The position numbers were made by a program, and so were the translations under genes. The notes under the pieces are model-generated. The model searched no databases. It was not told the DNA's origin and saw nothing but the letters and a program-made list of their open reading frames with translations. DNA of 22,465 nucleotides from Gp13-AA77 sp035946575 (GTDB lineage Bacteria > Acidobacteriota > Terriglobia > UBA7540): NCBI GenBank assembly GCA_035946575.1, contig DASYZG010000108.1, forward strand, positions 1-22,465, read 5' to 3'. Below are positions 14,836 through 22,292 of this stretch, in pieces; positions within the stretch are counted from its first letter, which is position 1, and every line of letters starts with the position of its first letter.

Positions 14836-15327
14836 TCAGGACGCCGAATGCGTGGCAGTCTGCCGGCGCGATGCCTGCTGCGGCTGGTACGTTCCCGGCA
14901 CGGCGCGAAAAGTGATGGCAATCCGGTTCCAGGCGTTGATGACAACCACCGCCATATTGAGGTCGACCAACTCCTTCTCGGAGAAGTGCCGGCGCGCTTC
15001 CTCGTACACCGTGTCCGGCACGTGTCCCTGGCTCACGAGCGTGACCGCTTCCGTCCAGGCCAGCGCGGCGCGCTCGCGATCGGTGTAAAACGGGGTCTCG
15101 CGCCAGGCGTCGAGCGCGTACAGGCGCTGTTCGGTCTCGCCGTCAGCGCGCGCGTCCTTCGTGTGCATGTCGATGCAGTACGCGCAGCCGTTGATCTGGG
15201 AAGCGCGCAGGTAAACCAGGTTGAGCAATTGCGGCTCCAGGCCGCTATGGCGAAGATATACCCCAACGTCGAGCAGAGGCTTGATGGCCTGCGGAGCGAC
15301 TTTCTGCACATCGATTCTTGGTTCCAT
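14836..15327 (-). CDS. AhpD-like / carboxymuconolactone decarboxylase-family protein
   Basis: The protein has 163 residues. QINGCAYCIDMHTKDA (~44-59) is the AhpD core: redox pair Cys48/Cys51 and His55 of the CxxC...H motif. The all-helical remainder (ERAALAWTEAVTLV, ~84-97; LVDLNMAVVVINAWNRIA, ~120-137) matches the family's second half. Such proteins are thiol peroxidases or reductases that detoxify alkyl hydroperoxides; most are annotated only as AhpD-like. The ATG at 15327 follows AAAGGGAG. It is convergent with msrA, so two oxidative-damage functions are adjacent but not co-transcribed. No ahpC or dedicated reductase is nearby, so its partner is unknown. Confidence 0.9.
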   Translation of the reverse strand: MEPRIDVQKVAPQAIKPLLDVGVYLRHSGLEPQLLNLVYLRASQINGCAYCIDMHTKDARADGETEQRLYALDAWRETPFYTDRERAALAWTEAVTLVSQGHVPDTVYEEARRHFSEKELVDLNMAVVVINAWNRIAITFRAVPGTYQPQQASRRQTATHSAS

Positions 15328-15435
15328 GACGTTCTCCCTTTCAGCCGTTGCGATCTCCCCCTGGCAGTGCGGCTGTACTTATTTGATGAATGCGGCGGAG
15401 CGCCGGTTCGCCACGCCGGACAGCATTGGCAACTG

Positions 15436-15444
15436 TGATATATT
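15436..15444 (+). promoter_or_regulatory. Candidate extended -10 promoter for the yqeY gene
   Basis: TGATATATT is a TGn-extended -10 element (TATATT), placed 33 bp before the ATG. No matching -35 is visible at the proper distance, which extended -10 promoters can tolerate. Inferred from sequence similarity only. Confidence 0.35.
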
Positions 15445-15477
15445 CGCGAGCGGGCGAACTTTCTTCGGTAACATCGG

Positions 15478-15927
15478 ATGACGATTGCGCAGAGAGTTGA
15501 GCAAGACCTGGTCGCGGCCATGAAAGCTCGCGAAGAGCTGCGCCTGAGCGTGTTGCGCATGATGAAATCAGCGCTGAAGCTCAAGCAGGTGGAACTGGCA
15601 CGCCCTCTCGAGGACTCCGAGGCGCTGGCCACGCTGCGCACGCTGGTGAAGCAGCGGCACGAGTCCGCGGAGCAGTTCCGCAAGGGCGCGCGCGAGGAAC
15701 TGGCCGCCAAGGAAGAGGCCGAAATCAAGATCATCGAGGGCTACCTGCCCGCGGCCGCCGGCGACGACGAAATCGCGTCGGCGGTCAGTGCGGCCATCGC
15801 GGAGACCGGCGCCGCGGGGGCAAAGGACCTGGGTAAGGTAATGAAAGCCTCTATGGCAAAGCTGGCGGGCAAGAACGTGGACGGCAAAAAAGTGAACGAG
15901 AAGGCGCGGGCGCTGCTCGGCGCCTGA
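15478..15927 (+). CDS. yqeY: GatB/YqeY-family protein
   Basis: The protein has 149 residues, the usual length for YqeY. MTIAQRVEQDLVAAMKAREELRLSVLRMMKSALK at the start, RHESAEQFRKGAREELAAKEEAEI in the middle and IIEGYLPA at ~81-88 are typical. The C-terminal part (GKVMKASMAKLAGKNVDGKKVNEKARALL) resembles the helical tail domain of the GatB amidotransferase subunit. The family is thought to relate to tRNA-dependent amidation, but the free-standing protein has no firmly established role. The next gene begins 12 bp downstream, so the two are probably co-transcribed. Confidence 0.93.
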   Translation: MTIAQRVEQDLVAAMKAREELRLSVLRMMKSALKLKQVELARPLEDSEALATLRTLVKQRHESAEQFRKGAREELAAKEEAEIKIIEGYLPAAAGDDEIASAVSAAIAETGAAGAKDLGKVMKASMAKLAGKNVDGKKVNEKARALLGA

Positions 15928-15939
15928 CGGGAGAGCACG

Positions 15940-16374
15940 ATGGCCGCGAGCGCCGAAGCAGGAACTCCGGATCAGGGACAGACTCGCGGGAAGCGTGCGC
16001 TTCCAGGCGAGGAGATGGCCTGCCTCGATATCGCGGTCGGCATCCTCGGCGTTCTCCTGCTGATCTTTCCTGCGCTCACATCCTTCCGCGGCTCCAGTAT
16101 CGGCTTCATTGCAGCCGGCGTGGCCCTGATGGTCGGCCTCGTCCTGGCCATCACGGGCGGGTTCATGGGGCTGAGTGAACGGCGGCAGCGGCCCGCGGGA
16201 CGCGCGATGAAGGCGAGTGGCCTCGTGCTGACCGTCACGGCGGTCATCCTGCTGGGGGCGTCCAGCAACGGGCTGATCAGCTGGGATTTTCCGGTGGGCG
16301 CCCTTTTCTTGACGCTGGGCCTGTTCGCGGACCTCGCTGCCTGGCGGTTCCGTAGAGCGCTTCGGACCATCTGA
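15940..16374 (+). CDS. Small membrane protein, four predicted helices, unknown function
   Basis: The protein has 144 residues from an ATG preceded by GGGAGAG. A polar N-terminus (~1-26, Gln/Gly/Lys-rich) is followed by hydrophobic segments at ~29-46 (DIAVGILGVLLLIFPAL), ~54-76, ~90-108 and ~115-135. Basic residues sit in the loop after the second helix (ERRQRPAGRAMK) and at the C-terminus (RFRRALR), which suggests both are cytoplasmic. No catalytic or ligand motif is seen and I do not recognise the family. Coding potential is supported by the ribosome-binding site, its fit behind yqeY and the clean helix pattern. Confidence 0.7.
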   Translation: MAASAEAGTPDQGQTRGKRALPGEEMACLDIAVGILGVLLLIFPALTSFRGSSIGFIAAGVALMVGLVLAITGGFMGLSERRQRPAGRAMKASGLVLTVTAVILLGASSNGLISWDFPVGALFLTLGLFADLAAWRFRRALRTI

Positions 16375-16488
16375 TTCGTGAGCTGCCTCGCCGCTGTCGT
16401 TTTCCATCCCCTTGATCCTATTGAATTGAGTTCCAGTACGACGGCCCAACGCAGCGGCAATGATTCCCCACCCCTATTGGAGGACTCC

Positions 16489-16902
16489 ATGAAGTCTCAC
16501 ACTGAATACCTGTGGTTCAACACCAGGAAGAAGCGCGAATTCATCAACATCACTCCGGAACTCGAGAAGGCGCTGGCCAAGAGCGGCGTCCAGGAGGGAC
16601 TGGTGCTCGCCTCGGCGATGCACATCACGGCCGGGGTCTACATCAACGATGCCGAAAGCGGACTCATCGCCGATATCGAGGAGTGGCTGGAAAAGCTGGC
16701 GCCTTTTCGCGCCGACTACCGGCATCATCAGACCGGCGAGAGCAATGGCGACGCGCATCTGAAGAATCTGCTGATAGGACACCAGGTGCTGGTGCCCGTC
16801 ACCCGCGGCAAGCTCGACTTTGGCCCGTGGCAGCAGGTGTACTATGCCGAATTTGACGGGCAGCGGCGCAAGCGCGTGCTGATCAAGATTATTGGTGAGT
16901 AG
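16489..16902 (+). CDS. yjbQ: YjbQ/UPF0047-family protein (secondary thiamine-phosphate synthase-like)
   Basis: The protein has 137 residues from the ATG at 16489, which is preceded by TTGGAGGA. ASAMHITAGVYIND (~41-54) corresponds to the family's His-x-Thr-Ala-Gly-Val motif. HHQTGESNGDAHLKNLLIGH followed by GKLDFGPWQQVYYAEFDG matches the second conserved block, which carries the clustered histidines. The family is annotated as secondary thiamine-phosphate synthase on limited evidence and is otherwise uncharacterised. The 114 bp before the gene hold no other feature, so it may have its own promoter. It converges on the TadE-like genes. Confidence 0.9.
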   Translation: MKSHTEYLWFNTRKKREFINITPELEKALAKSGVQEGLVLASAMHITAGVYINDAESGLIADIEEWLEKLAPFRADYRHHQTGESNGDAHLKNLLIGHQVLVPVTRGKLDFGPWQQVYYAEFDGQRRKRVLIKIIGE

Positions 16903-16912
16903 GAGGCGGCCC

Positions 16913-16934
16913 GACAGTCGGTTGACAGTCGACT
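16913..16934. repeat. 2 x 11-bp direct repeat between convergent genes
   Basis: GACAGTCGGTT and GACAGTCGACT lie in direct tandem 10 bp after the yjbQ stop codon. The copies differ at two of the last three positions. The repeat fills most of the 66-bp space to the convergent TadE-like gene. It resembles the other junction word arrays in position but not in period. Confidence 0.65.
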
Positions 16935-16968
16935 TAAGACCTTGAGACTCTTGGCGCGGCGTGCTCCG

Positions 16969-17433
16969 CTATTGCGAGATCACCATTTGCGACGTGGCGC
17001 TCATGGGCACGGTCGCGCTGGGCAGGAAGGGAAGTATGAAATTGAAGTTGTACTGCACCTGAATGTTCACGGTGCTGCCCGGATTGTTGTTGGGGTTCCA
17101 GGTCGTAGTAACCGTAAGCGCGCTGGTGCTGAGGCCGGCACAGCACTGGCCGGTCACGTAGGTGCTGATCGTGCTTGAGGTGGCTGGAGAAGAGCTCGAA
17201 GAACCGTGCACGATGGCATAGCGGGTGCCGATGCGCGCGGCGTCGGCAATGGCATCGTAGGCATAAAGCGCGCGACCGAAGTCCACAATCCCGAAAAGGA
17301 TCAAAAACAAAAGTGTGAAGCTCAGCCCGAACTCGAGGATCGTCGCTCCCCATTCACCCCGCCGGCCTCGCAGCGGCCCGGTCACACGCCGCATCCAGGC
17401 CTGGATCCCTTCGGAAGTCACCTGATCTCGCAT
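16969..17433 (-). CDS. TadE-like pseudopilin-type protein (distal)
   Basis: The protein has 154 residues. A basic N-terminus (RRVTGPLRGRRGEWG, ~15-29) leads into GATILEFGLSFTLLFLILFGIVDFGRALY (~29-57), the TadE prepilin-like helix with Glu five residues after Gly. YDAIADAARIGTRYAI (~59-74) is the matching amphipathic TadE continuation. The rest is a Ser/Thr/Asn-rich beta-type domain with a Cys-Cys pair. TadE proteins are minor pseudopilins of Tad/Flp pilus systems, processed by a prepilin peptidase. This is the last gene of the cluster, 21 bp after its sister gene; the ATG at 17433 follows AGGA. No pilus ATPase or secretin is in view. Confidence 0.85.
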   Translation of the reverse strand: MRDQVTSEGIQAWMRRVTGPLRGRRGEWGATILEFGLSFTLLFLILFGIVDFGRALYAYDAIADAARIGTRYAIVHGSSSSSPATSSTISTYVTGQCCAGLSTSALTVTTTWNPNNNPGSTVNIQVQYNFNFILPFLPSATVPMSATSQMVISQ

Positions 17434-17454
17434 AATTCCTGTCTTTCACCCAGC

Positions 17455-17952
17455 CTATTGGCTCACTCTCATCGTCGCGCTCCCTGACAGGTTGAAGCTC
17501 TGCGGAATGCCGGGATACTTGAATAACGAGTTCATGGTGTAGCTCGTCGTCACCGTCACGTACTCCTCAAGGTGCTCGCTGCTGGTGCAGGTGTTCGAGG
17601 TGCAGCTGGTGCTCGATCCATTCGAGCACTGGCAGGAATAGCTCGCAGTCGCCGTCATCCCCGTCAGGTTCACGTCGTTGAGCGCGGCCTGTTGCATTCC
17701 GGACGTGTTGCCGGCATTGCCTTCATTCAGGGAGCCAAACTGCACACCCGCCCGCGCGGCATTGGAGACTTCGATCGAGGCGTAGGCCACGCGGCCGATC
17801 TCGATGGTGCCCACCAGTGTCACCAGGATCACCGGCAACATCAGGCTGATCTCCACCAGGCTTTGCCCGTTCTGCCCAAGAAGCCGGCAAAGGACGCTTG
17901 GGATCTTCCTCGATCGTGAATGGCGTCTGCGTGCGCGTTTGAGAATTTGCAT
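17455..17952 (-). CDS. TadE-like pseudopilin-type protein (proximal)
   Basis: The protein has 165 residues from the ATG at 17952. A GTG at 17958 is possible, but it would overlap the GCGGAG ribosome-binding site, so the ATG is preferred. NGQSLVEISLMLPVILVTLVGTIEIGRVAY (~28-57) is a TadE helix with Gly-Gln-Ser-Leu-Val-Glu at its start, followed by NAARAGVQFG. The exported part contains a cysteine cluster (SYSCQCSNGSSTSCTSNTC), absent from its neighbour and suggestive of disulfides. The gene begins 2 bp after the stop of the third TadG-like gene, so translation is probably coupled. It is likely a minor pseudopilin or pilus-associated subunit working with the TadG-like proteins upstream. Confidence 0.85.
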   Translation of the reverse strand: MQILKRARRRHSRSRKIPSVLCRLLGQNGQSLVEISLMLPVILVTLVGTIEIGRVAYASIEVSNAARAGVQFGSLNEGNAGNTSGMQQAALNDVNLTGMTATASYSCQCSNGSSTSCTSNTCTSSEHLEEYVTVTTSYTMNSLFKYPGIPQSFNLSGSATMRVSQ

Positions 17953-17954
17953 GT

Positions 17955-19172
17955 TCACTCCGCAAGGGTTGCCGATTGAATCGGCGAACCGCCGGACAAG
18001 GACGAATAGTCATTGTTGACCGTTGCATTGCCGCTGAACGACACGGTGCTGGCGACAATCAGGTTGTAAGCCGTAATCGAGCTGTTTCCGCTGTAAGTGA
18101 GCGCCGCGTCGGGAAAATAGAGAGTCCCGGTGATCGTGCTCCCCGAGGTGCCGGTCACGGTGGCGGCTGAGCTATCCGTCCGGTCCTGGAAAAACAGGAC
18201 GCCCGCGTAGGTGCCGCTGGTGGGCGCGACCAGCGTGGTGGTGCTCCCGCCGTTGACCGTGACGCTGGCGCCTCCCGTAATGTAGAAGGTCACGTCTGTG
18301 CCGGACGCGGCAGCTCCACCGGCAATCGTGAGCTCGCCGCCGTTAATGATGTAGAGCCCTGAACCGAAGGTGACGCTGCCGCCCCCGTTTACCTTGATGC
18401 CGCCGCAATACACCCCCTGACCGAGGGCGACGGAGCTGTTCACGATCACTTTTGAGCTGTAAGTGCAGCTCCCTACGCTCGGCTCGGGAAGATAGCCCAG
18501 GGGATCGGGCTCGGGCGGAACGTTGGTCGACGGCGTGGGTGTGATCGTGCCGCCCCCGTTGCTTGTCCACCCGCCTGAGACTGAAACAGCGCTCGCGGTG
18601 AGAGAGCCGGAACCGCCGTTGTGGAGGGCGTCGCTGGCGTTGGAATCGTCGACGATACCGCAACTGGTGGTGACACTCGCGCTTCCACCCAGGTAAATAG
18701 CGTTCGACGCGTTCGGCGAGAGGGCATAGATGCAATTGTTGCCCGTGAATTCGTGGGCAACCGCGCGGGCCGAGATGGCCTCACTGTTTGTGCCCAGTAC
18801 TCTCATGAAGAACGTGGGCACGCTGTCGGTGATAATCACCTCCACGTAATTCGGCTGCCCGGCATAGGCGCCCTTGGTCGGTGGGGTGTTCACCGCCACC
18901 GTTACGTTATTGGAGCCGTTGGTGAATCCGTTGGAGGAAGCGTCGGTCTGTCCGGCCGTCATGTAGTCGCTGTAGTTCAGTTCGGCCGCTGCGGCCACCG
19001 CCGCCGCATCGGCTGCAGTCTGCATCCGTCTGTCCGTGTAACGCAGATAGCCCACGTCGACCGCAAGCCCGACAGCGCCCATGAGGGCGGCCATAGCGAG
19101 CCCTGTTATCACCAACCCCTGGCCTGACTCGGACCGGCGCGGCCTCGTCGCTCTGCTGTCTCTTCGGCACAT
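17955..19172 (-). CDS. TadG-like secreted protein, copy 3
   Basis: The protein has 405 residues from the ATG at 19172, which follows GGGAGGAG. The frame opens further upstream, but this start gives the same geometry as copy 1 (SGQ at 16-18). A membrane helix at ~19-41 leads into DRRMQTAADAAAVAAAAEL (~47-65), the TadG N-terminal signature. A periplasmic or surface region follows with four cysteines (NCIYAL, SCGIVDD, SCTYSS, YCGGI), a Thr/Pro hinge (TPTPSTNVPPEPDPL), and a Gly/Ser/Thr-rich body of short beta repeats containing GVLFFQDRTD and GTLYFPDA. It ends in SATLAE. It is the most diverged of the three copies. The function is unknown; TadG proteins generally anchor or tether Tad pili. Confidence 0.85.
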   Translation of the reverse strand: MCRRDSRATRPRRSESGQGLVITGLAMAALMGAVGLAVDVGYLRYTDRRMQTAADAAAVAAAAELNYSDYMTAGQTDASSNGFTNGSNNVTVAVNTPPTKGAYAGQPNYVEVIITDSVPTFFMRVLGTNSEAISARAVAHEFTGNNCIYALSPNASNAIYLGGSASVTTSCGIVDDSNASDALHNGGSGSLTASAVSVSGGWTSNGGGTITPTPSTNVPPEPDPLGYLPEPSVGSCTYSSKVIVNSSVALGQGVYCGGIKVNGGGSVTFGSGLYIINGGELTIAGGAAASGTDVTFYITGGASVTVNGGSTTTLVAPTSGTYAGVLFFQDRTDSSAATVTGTSGSTITGTLYFPDAALTYSGNSSITAYNLIVASTVSFSGNATVNNDYSSLSGGSPIQSATLAE

Positions 19173-19286
19173 GGACCTGATCTCCTCCCGCGCAAGAACA
19201 GCCAACTCGGTTGGGTTCGAGTGATCGCCGCACCGGCTCTGTCAGCCCCGCCGATCAGATCGACGCCAATCAAACCGGTCAAAAGC

Positions 19287-20600
19287 TCACTCTGCCAGGC
19301 TCGCCGACTTGATCGGCGAGCCGTTCGACAGCGAAGAATAGTTATTGTTAAAGGTCGAGCCGCCGTCGAAAAGAATGGTGTTCGCCACCAGGATGGTATA
19401 GGCGCTGATCGAGTTGTTTCCCTTGAATTCAACCGCCGCGCTCGGGAAATAGAGCGATCCGGTAAGATTCATCGAGTTGCCGCCGGCGAAGCTGGCGGCG
19501 GAACTATCCGCGCGGTCCTGGAAGAACAGGATCCCCGAGTATGTTCCGCTGGTCGGAGCCGTCAGCGTCAGGGTGGTTCCGCCGGCGACGGTGAGGGTCG
19601 CCCCGCCCGTGAGGTAAAACATCACGTCGCTGCCGGTGATCGTCGAGGTGCCGCCCAGGTTGAGTTCACCGCCGTTGATCACGTACGTGCCGGCAGCTAA
19701 CGTTACGGTGCCGCTGCCTTTGACCGAGATCCCGCCGCAGTAGACGCCCTGGGTCAGACTGGCGCTGCCGGTGTACTTCTGCTCCGAGCTGTAGGTGCAG
19801 GTTCCTACCGGGGGTGCGTTCACGTACGCCAGCGGATCTGCGATCGGCGGGACCCCTGTGGTTGGCGTGGGCGACAGGCCGCCACCGCCATGGTTGGTGT
19901 AGCCGCCCACCAGCTGGATCGCGCTTGCGTTGATCGAACCCGATGCGCCGTTCATCAGCAGAGCCTCGCCCGCGGTGGAATCGTCCACCATCCCGCACCC
20001 GGCCGAAAAGCTGCCGGATCCGTTCACCTGAATCGCGTCGCTCGCATTGGACGATAGGGCGTAAACGCAGTTCGTGCTGCTGTTGTAGTGGCCGACGGCC
20101 CGGGCGGAAACCTGTTCACTGCTGACGCCCAGGATCTTCATGAAGAAGGTGGGCACCGTATCCGTGACGATCACTTCGACGTAGTTTGCCTGACCGGCAT
20201 AGGCTCCCTCGGTGGGCGGATCGTTGACCGCCACCGTCACACTGTTGGAGCCGTTGGTGAAGCCGTTGGTGGCAGCGTCCGCCTGCCCCGCCGTTAAGTA
20301 GTCGCCGTAATTCAGCTCCGCAGCGGCCGACAATGCGGCCGCGTCAGCCGCAGTTTGCATCCGCCTTTGCGTGAAGCGCAGGGTACCCATGTCGACGGCA
20401 AGACCAGCGGCGCCCATGATGCCTGTCATCACCAGGCAGGTGACCAGCAGTGTTTGAGCTGAGTCCGACCTTCTGCGCCTGGTTTCCAGGCCGATTCCTG
20501 CCCGCAACTCTTCCCCGTTTCGGCTCGACGCCTCGAATCTCCGATTAGACCCACAGCGAGCTGGTAGTTTGAGCACTTTTTTCTCCACTCGTTCTCGCAC
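19287..20600 (-). CDS. TadG-like secreted protein, copy 2
   Basis: The protein has 437 residues from the GTG at 20600. That start lies 2 bp after the stop of copy 1 and has GGAG upstream. A TTG at 20507 would give 406 residues, and would place SAQ at 16-18 just as SGQ stands in the other copies, so the first 31 residues are doubtful. Features match the siblings: helix ~50-73, QRRMQTAADAAALSAAAELNYGD, cysteines in NCVYAL, GCGMVDD, TCTYSS and YCGGI, hinge SPTPTTGVPPIADPL, GILFFQDRAD, GSLYFPSA, and a C-terminal SASLAE. It is very close to copy 1 in both protein and DNA, pointing to recent duplication or gene conversion. A 114-bp gap separates it from copy 3. Confidence 0.85.
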   Translation of the reverse strand: MRERVEKKVLKLPARCGSNRRFEASSRNGEELRAGIGLETRRRRSDSAQTLLVTCLVMTGIMGAAGLAVDMGTLRFTQRRMQTAADAAALSAAAELNYGDYLTAGQADAATNGFTNGSNSVTVAVNDPPTEGAYAGQANYVEVIVTDTVPTFFMKILGVSSEQVSARAVGHYNSSTNCVYALSSNASDAIQVNGSGSFSAGCGMVDDSTAGEALLMNGASGSINASAIQLVGGYTNHGGGGLSPTPTTGVPPIADPLAYVNAPPVGTCTYSSEQKYTGSASLTQGVYCGGISVKGSGTVTLAAGTYVINGGELNLGGTSTITGSDVMFYLTGGATLTVAGGTTLTLTAPTSGTYSGILFFQDRADSSAASFAGGNSMNLTGSLYFPSAAVEFKGNNSISAYTILVANTILFDGGSTFNNNYSSLSNGSPIKSASLAE

Positions 20601-20602
20601 GT

Positions 20603-21814
20603 TTACTCCGCCAGCGTTGCGCTCTTGATCGGCGAGCCGTTCGACAGTGACGAATAGTCGTCGTTGAAAGTCGAGCTACCGTCAAAGAGGATTGTGTTCG
20701 CCACCATAATCGTGTAGGCGCTGACCGAATTGTTTCCTTTAAATTCCACCGGTGCGTCCGGGAAATAGAGCGCTCCAATAAGGCTCAGCGAGTTGCCTCC
20801 CTTAAAGCTGGCGGAGGAACCATCCGTGCGGTCCTGGAAGAACAGTATCCCGGAATAGGTGCCACTCGTAGGCGCGCTCAGCGTCACCGTGGTTCCTCCG
20901 GCAATCGTCACATTCGCGCCGCCGGTTAGATAAAAGACCACGTTGCTGCCCGTGATCGTGGAAGAGCCGCCGAAATTGAGTTCGCCGCCATTGATGATGT
21001 ACGTTCCCGCCGCGAAAGTTACTGTGCCGCTGCCTTTGACCGCGATTCCGCCGCAGTAAACGCCCTGGGTGAGGCTGGCGCTGTCGGTGTACTTCTGCTC
21101 CGAAGGGTATGTGCAGGCCCCGACCGCGGGCTGGCTGACGTAAGCCAACGGATCAGGCTGCGGCGGTACGCCCGTTGAGGGGGTTGGAGACACGCCTGAG
21201 GCGCTGTAGCCGCCCACAATCGAGACCGAGGATGCACTAATCGACCCGGACGCTCCGTTCATAAGAAGGGCCACGCTGGCGTTGGAGTCATCCACGATCC
21301 CGCACTGGGAGGAAAACGTAACCGATCCGTTGGTTTGAATCGCATCGCTCGCGTTGGGCGAAAGAGCGTAAATGCAGTTGGTGCTGCTGCCGTACTGGCT
21401 CACCGCCCGCGTCGAAATCTGCTCGCTGTTGATTCCCATCACTTTCATGAAGAATGTGGGCACGGTTTGCGTGATGATCACCTCGGCATAGTCCGGCTTC
21501 CCGGCATACGCTCCCCCGGTGGGCGGAACATTCACTGCCACCGTTACGTTATTGGTGTCATTCGTAAAGCCGTTGGTGGCAGCGTCAGTCTGTCCCGCCG
21601 TCACGTAGTCGCCGTAGTTCAACTCGGCTGCCGCCGTCACCGCTGCGGCATCGGCCGCAGTCTGCATCCGTCGTTGGGTGTAACGAAGATAACCCAGGTC
21701 GACCGCAACACCGGCGGCACCCATGATGGCCATCATCACCAGGACGGTTACCATGAGGGCTTGACCTGACTCCGGCCTGTGCCCCCCCGCCTTGCACACG
21801 TATTCCCTGCGCAC
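20603..21814 (-). CDS. TadG-like secreted protein, copy 1
   Basis: The protein has 403 residues from a GTG preceded by GAGGGGGG on the minus strand. A helix at ~19-41 (MVTVLVMMAIMGAAGVAVDL) and QRRMQTAADAAAVTAAAEL (~47-65) are the TadG N-terminal domain. Cysteines 147, 171, 234 and 254 are conserved in all three copies. A Pro-rich hinge (~209-223, SPTPSTGVPPQPDPL) precedes the Gly/Ser/Thr-rich beta-repeat body, which includes GILFFQDRTD (~322-331) and GALYFPDA. It ends in SATLAE. It appears to be the first gene of a five-gene operon. A Tad-pilus-associated or surface role is inferred from the N-terminal domain; the C-terminal body has no function that I can name. Confidence 0.85.
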   Translation of the reverse strand: MRREYVCKAGGHRPESGQALMVTVLVMMAIMGAAGVAVDLGYLRYTQRRMQTAADAAAVTAAAELNYGDYVTAGQTDAATNGFTNDTNNVTVAVNVPPTGGAYAGKPDYAEVIITQTVPTFFMKVMGINSEQISTRAVSQYGSSTNCIYALSPNASDAIQTNGSVTFSSQCGIVDDSNASVALLMNGASGSISASSVSIVGGYSASGVSPTPSTGVPPQPDPLAYVSQPAVGACTYPSEQKYTDSASLTQGVYCGGIAVKGSGTVTFAAGTYIINGGELNFGGSSTITGSNVVFYLTGGANVTIAGGTTVTLSAPTSGTYSGILFFQDRTDGSSASFKGGNSLSLIGALYFPDAPVEFKGNNSVSAYTIMVANTILFDGSSTFNDDYSSLSNGSPIKSATLAE

Positions 21815-21835
21815 GAAAATCCCCCCTCAGAGCAA

Positions 21836-21855
21836 CGCCCGAACTCGTCCGGGCG
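21836..21855 (-). promoter_or_regulatory. Hairpin in the leader of the TadG/TadE operon
   Basis: CGCCCG (21836-21841) and CGGGCG (21850-21855) form a perfect 6-bp stem around 8 nt. It lies 21 bp upstream of the first TadG-like start codon, just before its GAGGGGGG ribosome-binding site. It could affect message stability or translation initiation; its function is inferred from position only. Confidence 0.35.
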
Positions 21856-21921
21856 CGCATACCTCCACACGATGATGGAGTGAGCCGAACTGGAGAGCCT
21901 GGCCCTGGGAAGGAGTCGCCA

Positions 21922-22080
21922 ATGAGTGACATTTCCGCCCCTCTAACTTCGTGGCTCAATCTCGTCATTGCACGTGCGCTTCCAGTCTGCGATCCTCTCA
22001 AGATCGCGCCGTTTCTGGCAGCCCTGAGCGCCAATCGGCTTGGGCCCACGAATCCTGAGGCCGCGCCCCCGCTGGCCTGA
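21922..22080 (+). CDS. Doubtful small open reading frame, 52 residues
   Basis: The ATG at 21922 follows GGAAGGAG at a good distance (8 bp), which is the main reason to list it. The peptide (MSDISAPLTSWLNLVIARAL...) shows a short amphipathic stretch and then a Pro/Ala-rich tail, with no recognisable domain. It is divergent from the TadG operon. It may be chance in high-GC sequence. Confidence 0.2.
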   Translation: MSDISAPLTSWLNLVIARALPVCDPLKIAPFLAALSANRLGPTNPEAAPPLA

Positions 22081-22292
22081 AGGGGCCCGGGTCGAATAAG
22101 GCCTGTCTGGCCGCAGATAATGAGTTTGGCGTTCGGAAACGTCGCAAGCCGGTCGCGTGGGAGTGGCGGAGGGTCGAATCGGAGGCCGATCAAACCTCCT
22201 GGCGAGTGCGCGGGGAGACTGCCGGCTTGACTATCTGCTGCTGGGTACACTACGAGGGCGGGGGCTATTGAATCAAAAATCCCGCGATGCCT

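Larger units (their letters stand above)
21815..22292. other. 478-bp interval upstream of the TadG/TadE operon
   Basis: This interval should contain the operon promoter. No convincing -35/-10 pair was found on the minus strand. Visible structures are the leader hairpin at 21836-21855 and GCGATC/GATCGC at 21989-22007 (6-bp arms, 7-nt loop). A doubtful short frame (21922-22080, plus) is listed separately. Nothing else can be supported. Confidence 0.5.

Noticed and set aside
21969..21984. Possible sigma-54 promoter upstream of the TadG operon
   Set aside because: The minus strand has GG and GC 10 bp apart (TGGAAG...TGCA), but the rest of the -24/-12 consensus is poor and this spacing occurs often by chance at this GC content.
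21815..22292. A c-di-GMP riboswitch or other structured leader before the surface-protein operon
   Set aside because: Only short unrelated hairpins were seen. The conserved blocks of GEMM-type riboswitches could not be found on either strand.
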